Assembly: GCF_003712105.1 (NCBI RefSeq)
Contig: NZ_RHLG01000002.1
Span: forward strand, 496,001-560,000
Direction of reading: 5' to 3'
Source of the DNA: Winogradskyella sp.
Lineage (GTDB): Bacteria > Bacteroidota > Bacteroidia > Flavobacteriales > Flavobacteriaceae
Length of the DNA stretch: 64,000 nt
Positions 61,905 through 64,000 of the stretch are shown here, piece after piece. Both the position numbers and the translations under genes were made by a program. Numbering within the stretch: the first letter of the stretch is position 1; the number at the start of each line of letters is the position of its first letter. Under the pieces are notes generated by a model that did no database searches, was not told where the DNA came from, and saw nothing but the letters and a program-made list of their open reading frames with translations.

Positions 61905-63335
61905 ATGATTAAAAACGCAGCTGAATTTTACAAGCTTATAAAATCCAAATTCCCTTTTAGACCTACTAATAAGCAGGATATAGTTTTGTTGCAACTTTCA
62001 GAGTTTCTTTTCGATAAAAAACCAAATGCTCTTTATTTGTTAAAAGGTTATGCTGGCACAGGAAAAACAAGCATAATTGGTACTATAGTTTCTAATTTAT
62101 GGCAGGCCAAAAAAAGTGCAGTTTTATTGGCGCCAACAGGTAGGGCAGCAAAAGTAATTTCAAACTATTCTAATAAAGAAGCGTTTACAATACATAAGAA
62201 GATTTATTTTCCGAAGAAAGAAAAAGGCGGTGGTGTAAAATTTGTAATGCAGCCCAATAAGCATCGAAATACGATTTTTATAGTTGACGAAGCTTCTATG
62301 ATACCAGATATACCAACAGACTCTAAGCTTTTTGAAAATGGCTCTTTACTAGATGATTTAATGCAATATGTGTATTCTGGACATCAGTGCAAATTACTTT
62401 TAATTGGAGATAAAGCGCAACTACCTCCAGTAAAATCAGAGTTGAGTCCAGCTTTAGACGCTTCAAAATTAGATTTAAACTATAACAAGCACGTAACTTC
62501 TATAGAGCTAGATGAAGTTGTTAGACAAGAACAAGATTCGGGTATATTAGATAACGCTACAGAATTACGTGAAGTTTTAGAAACTTCATTCTACGATAGT
62601 TTTAAGTTCAATGTAAGCGGTTATCAAGATATTGTTAGGCTTATAGATGGCCATGAAATTATGGATGCAATAAACGACGCATACAGCAAAGATGGTTATG
62701 AAGAAACGGCAATTATTGTAAGAAGTAACAAACGCGCTAACCTCTATAACCAGCAGATAAGAAGTAGAATTTTATTTAACGAAAGTGATTTGTCTGCTGG
62801 AGATTACCTCATGGTAGTGAAGAATAATTATTTCTGGATTAAGCCCACAACTGAAGCAGGATTTATTGCTAATGGCGATATTATAGAAGTACTTGAGATA
62901 TTTAACATAAAAGAAATATATGGGTTTAAGTTTGCTGAAGTTAAAGTAAAAATGGTCGATTACCCAAGGATGCGTCCTTTTGAAACCGTCTTACTATTAG
63001 ATACAATTAACTCCGAAAGTGCTTCATTAACTTACGAAGAATCAAATCGGTTATATCAAGAAGTTGCAAAAGATTATGCTAACGAAACCTCAAACTACAA
63101 ACGATTTTTAGGCGTAAAAAACAATAAGCATTTTAATGCGCTTCAAGTGAAGTTCTCTTATGCAATTACATGCCATAAATCCCAAGGAGGACAATGGAAC
63201 ACTATATTTGTAGAGCAACCATATTTGCCGAATGGACCAGATAGAGATTACATTCGCTGGTTATATACCGCAGTGACTAGAGCTAAGGAAAAACTGTATC
63301 TCATTGGTTTTAAAGACCAGTCTTTTGTTGAATAG
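61905..63335 (+). CDS. RecD-like ATP-dependent DNA helicase
   Basis: A 476-residue SF1 helicase. Walker A is LLKGYAGTGKTSIIGTI (about 45-60), motif II is FIVDEASMI (about 125), the Gln motif III is LLIGDKAQLPPVKSEL, and the C-terminal motifs are AITCHKSQGGQW and LYTAVTRAKEKLYLI, as in RecD/Dda-type helicases. There is no nuclease domain. ATG 61905 is preferred; a TTG-initiated form at 61881 would add eight residues. It may work in recombination or replication restart; the specific role is unknown. Confidence 0.92.
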   Translation: MIKNAAEFYKLIKSKFPFRPTNKQDIVLLQLSEFLFDKKPNALYLLKGYAGTGKTSIIGTIVSNLWQAKKSAVLLAPTGRAAKVISNYSNKEAFTIHKKIYFPKKEKGGGVKFVMQPNKHRNTIFIVDEASMIPDIPTDSKLFENGSLLDDLMQYVYSGHQCKLLLIGDKAQLPPVKSELSPALDASKLDLNYNKHVTSIELDEVVRQEQDSGILDNATELREVLETSFYDSFKFNVSGYQDIVRLIDGHEIMDAINDAYSKDGYEETAIIVRSNKRANLYNQQIRSRILFNESDLSAGDYLMVVKNNYFWIKPTTEAGFIANGDIIEVLEIFNIKEIYGFKFAEVKVKMVDYPRMRPFETVLLLDTINSESASLTYEESNRLYQEVAKDYANETSNYKRFLGVKNNKHFNALQVKFSYAITCHKSQGGQWNTIFVEQPYLPNGPDRDYIRWLYTAVTRAKEKLYLIGFKDQSFVE

Positions 63336-63383
63336 TTTATGTCAATCCAAACCCTTATTTTTGGGTATGAAAATCAGTAATAG

Positions 63384-64000
63384 ATGAAGATTATTGCCAT
63401 GATACCGGCACGATACGCTGCCTCACGATTCCCAGCAAAATTAATGCAAGACCTTGCTGGTAAAACAGTGATTTCTAGAACTTATGAAGCTACAGTAGCT
63501 ACAGGGTTGTTCTCAGAAGTTTATGTCGTAACTGATAGCGAAATCATATTTAATGAAATTAGGTCTCAAGGTGGTAATGCTATTATGAGTAAAAAGGAGC
63601 ATGAGTCTGGCAGCGACCGAATAGCAGAAGCTGTACAAAATGTAGACTGTGATATTGTTGTTAATGTTCAGGGTGATGAACCTTTTACTGAGCGCGAAAG
63701 CTTAGAAAAAGTTCTAGAAGTATTTAAACATGATTATCAAAAGGAAATAGATTTAGCGTCTTTAATGGTTGAGATTAAGGATTTAGAAGAAATCAACAAC
63801 CCTAATACGGTTAAAGTAATTGTTGATCAAAATAACTTTGCACTCTATTTTTCGAGAAGTCCAATTCCTTATCCACGTGATGAAAATGCTGGTGCACGAT
63901 ATTTTAAGCATAAAGGGATTTATGCATTTAGAAAACAAGCACTTTTAGATTTTACGGTATTGCCAATGCAATTTATCGAGGCTACAGAGAAAATAGAATG
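63384..64000 (+). CDS. kdsB: 3-deoxy-manno-octulosonate cytidylyltransferase, cut off by the window edge
   Basis: Activates Kdo as CMP-Kdo for lipopolysaccharide synthesis. The N-terminal [19 protein letters not shown], the [15 protein letters not shown] segment, [11 protein letters not shown] and the metal-binding [14 protein letters not shown] are all clear; about 205 codons are present and the frame is still open at the right edge. ATG 63384 is the natural start. The enzyme is cytoplasmic, and its presence fits an outer membrane with Kdo-containing lipid A. Confidence 0.95.
   Translation, partial: MKIIAMIPARYAASRFPAKLMQDLAGKTVISRTYEATVATGLFSEVYVVTDSEIIFNEIRSQGGNAIMSKKEHESGSDRIAEAVQNVDCDIVVNVQGDEPFTERESLEKVLEVFKHDYQKEIDLASLMVEIKDLEEINNPNTVKVIVDQNNFALYFSRSPIPYPRDENAGARYFKHKGIYAFRKQALLDFTVLPMQFIEATEKIE

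Overview
The window is an AT-rich bacterial chromosome segment from the Bacteroidota, most likely a marine member of the Flavobacteriaceae. Four signals support this: type IX secretion (T9SS) and gliding genes (PorQ, PorP/SprF, a SprB-repeat adhesin with a C-terminal sorting domain); promoters of the Bacteroidota form TTG-N19-TAnnTTTG (clearest before rpsA and pyrR); near absence of Shine-Dalgarno sites; and many small PorT-like outer-membrane barrels and lipoproteins. I saw no tRNA, rRNA operon, insertion sequence, prophage or CRISPR array. It reads as core chromosome, with one large and fast-evolving surface-adhesin locus.

Layout. 1-8.9 kb: an M23 peptidase (cut by the left edge), a coiled-coil protein plus ZapA, a 6S-like RNA, RNase Y, an orphan PAS histidine kinase, XerD, a TM2 protein, two small barrels and AroQ. 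9-11.5 kb: lipoamide dehydrogenase, a DinB-like protein and MsrB. 11.6-19.7 kb: an alpha-glucan cluster (GlgE, maltokinase, GlgB, GH31 glucosidase). 19.8-27.4 kb: an M48 protease, a UMF1-type transporter, two lipoproteins sharing one promoter/leader/signal-peptide module, then an ECF sigma, membrane anti-sigma candidate and two DUF4097/GIN-type exported proteins. 27.6-38.2 kb: Lon, PorQ-Cmk, a BON-LysM protein, ribosomal protein S1, PyrR-PyrB, RNase Z and PdxH. 38.4-51.7 kb: a CAP lipoprotein, then the reverse-strand operon of giant adhesin, PorP/SprF and OmpA-PD40 protein. 52.2-64 kb: SixA-Ppk-Ppx (polyphosphate and phosphohistidine), a barrel, MiaE, a lipoprotein, DnaX, RNase P RNA, RsmD-DUF3822, an unknown membrane protein, a RecD-like helicase and KdsB (cut by the right edge).

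Most notable: the ~3,220-codon adhesin gene has an in-frame TAA that separates the bulk of the adhesin from its T9SS sorting domain. The coding frame stays open and repeat-like on both sides, so this is either a recent nonsense mutation, a sequence error or some form of readthrough. The same gene carries three sets of nearly identical tandem repeats (243 bp x3, 873 bp x2, 246 bp x4). Further leads are an rpsA leader with interlocked complementary segments, a perfect 14-bp palindrome at the predicted pyrR start site, a 6S-like RNA between zapA and rny, and the shared lipoprotein leader. No clearly new defence or mobile system was seen.
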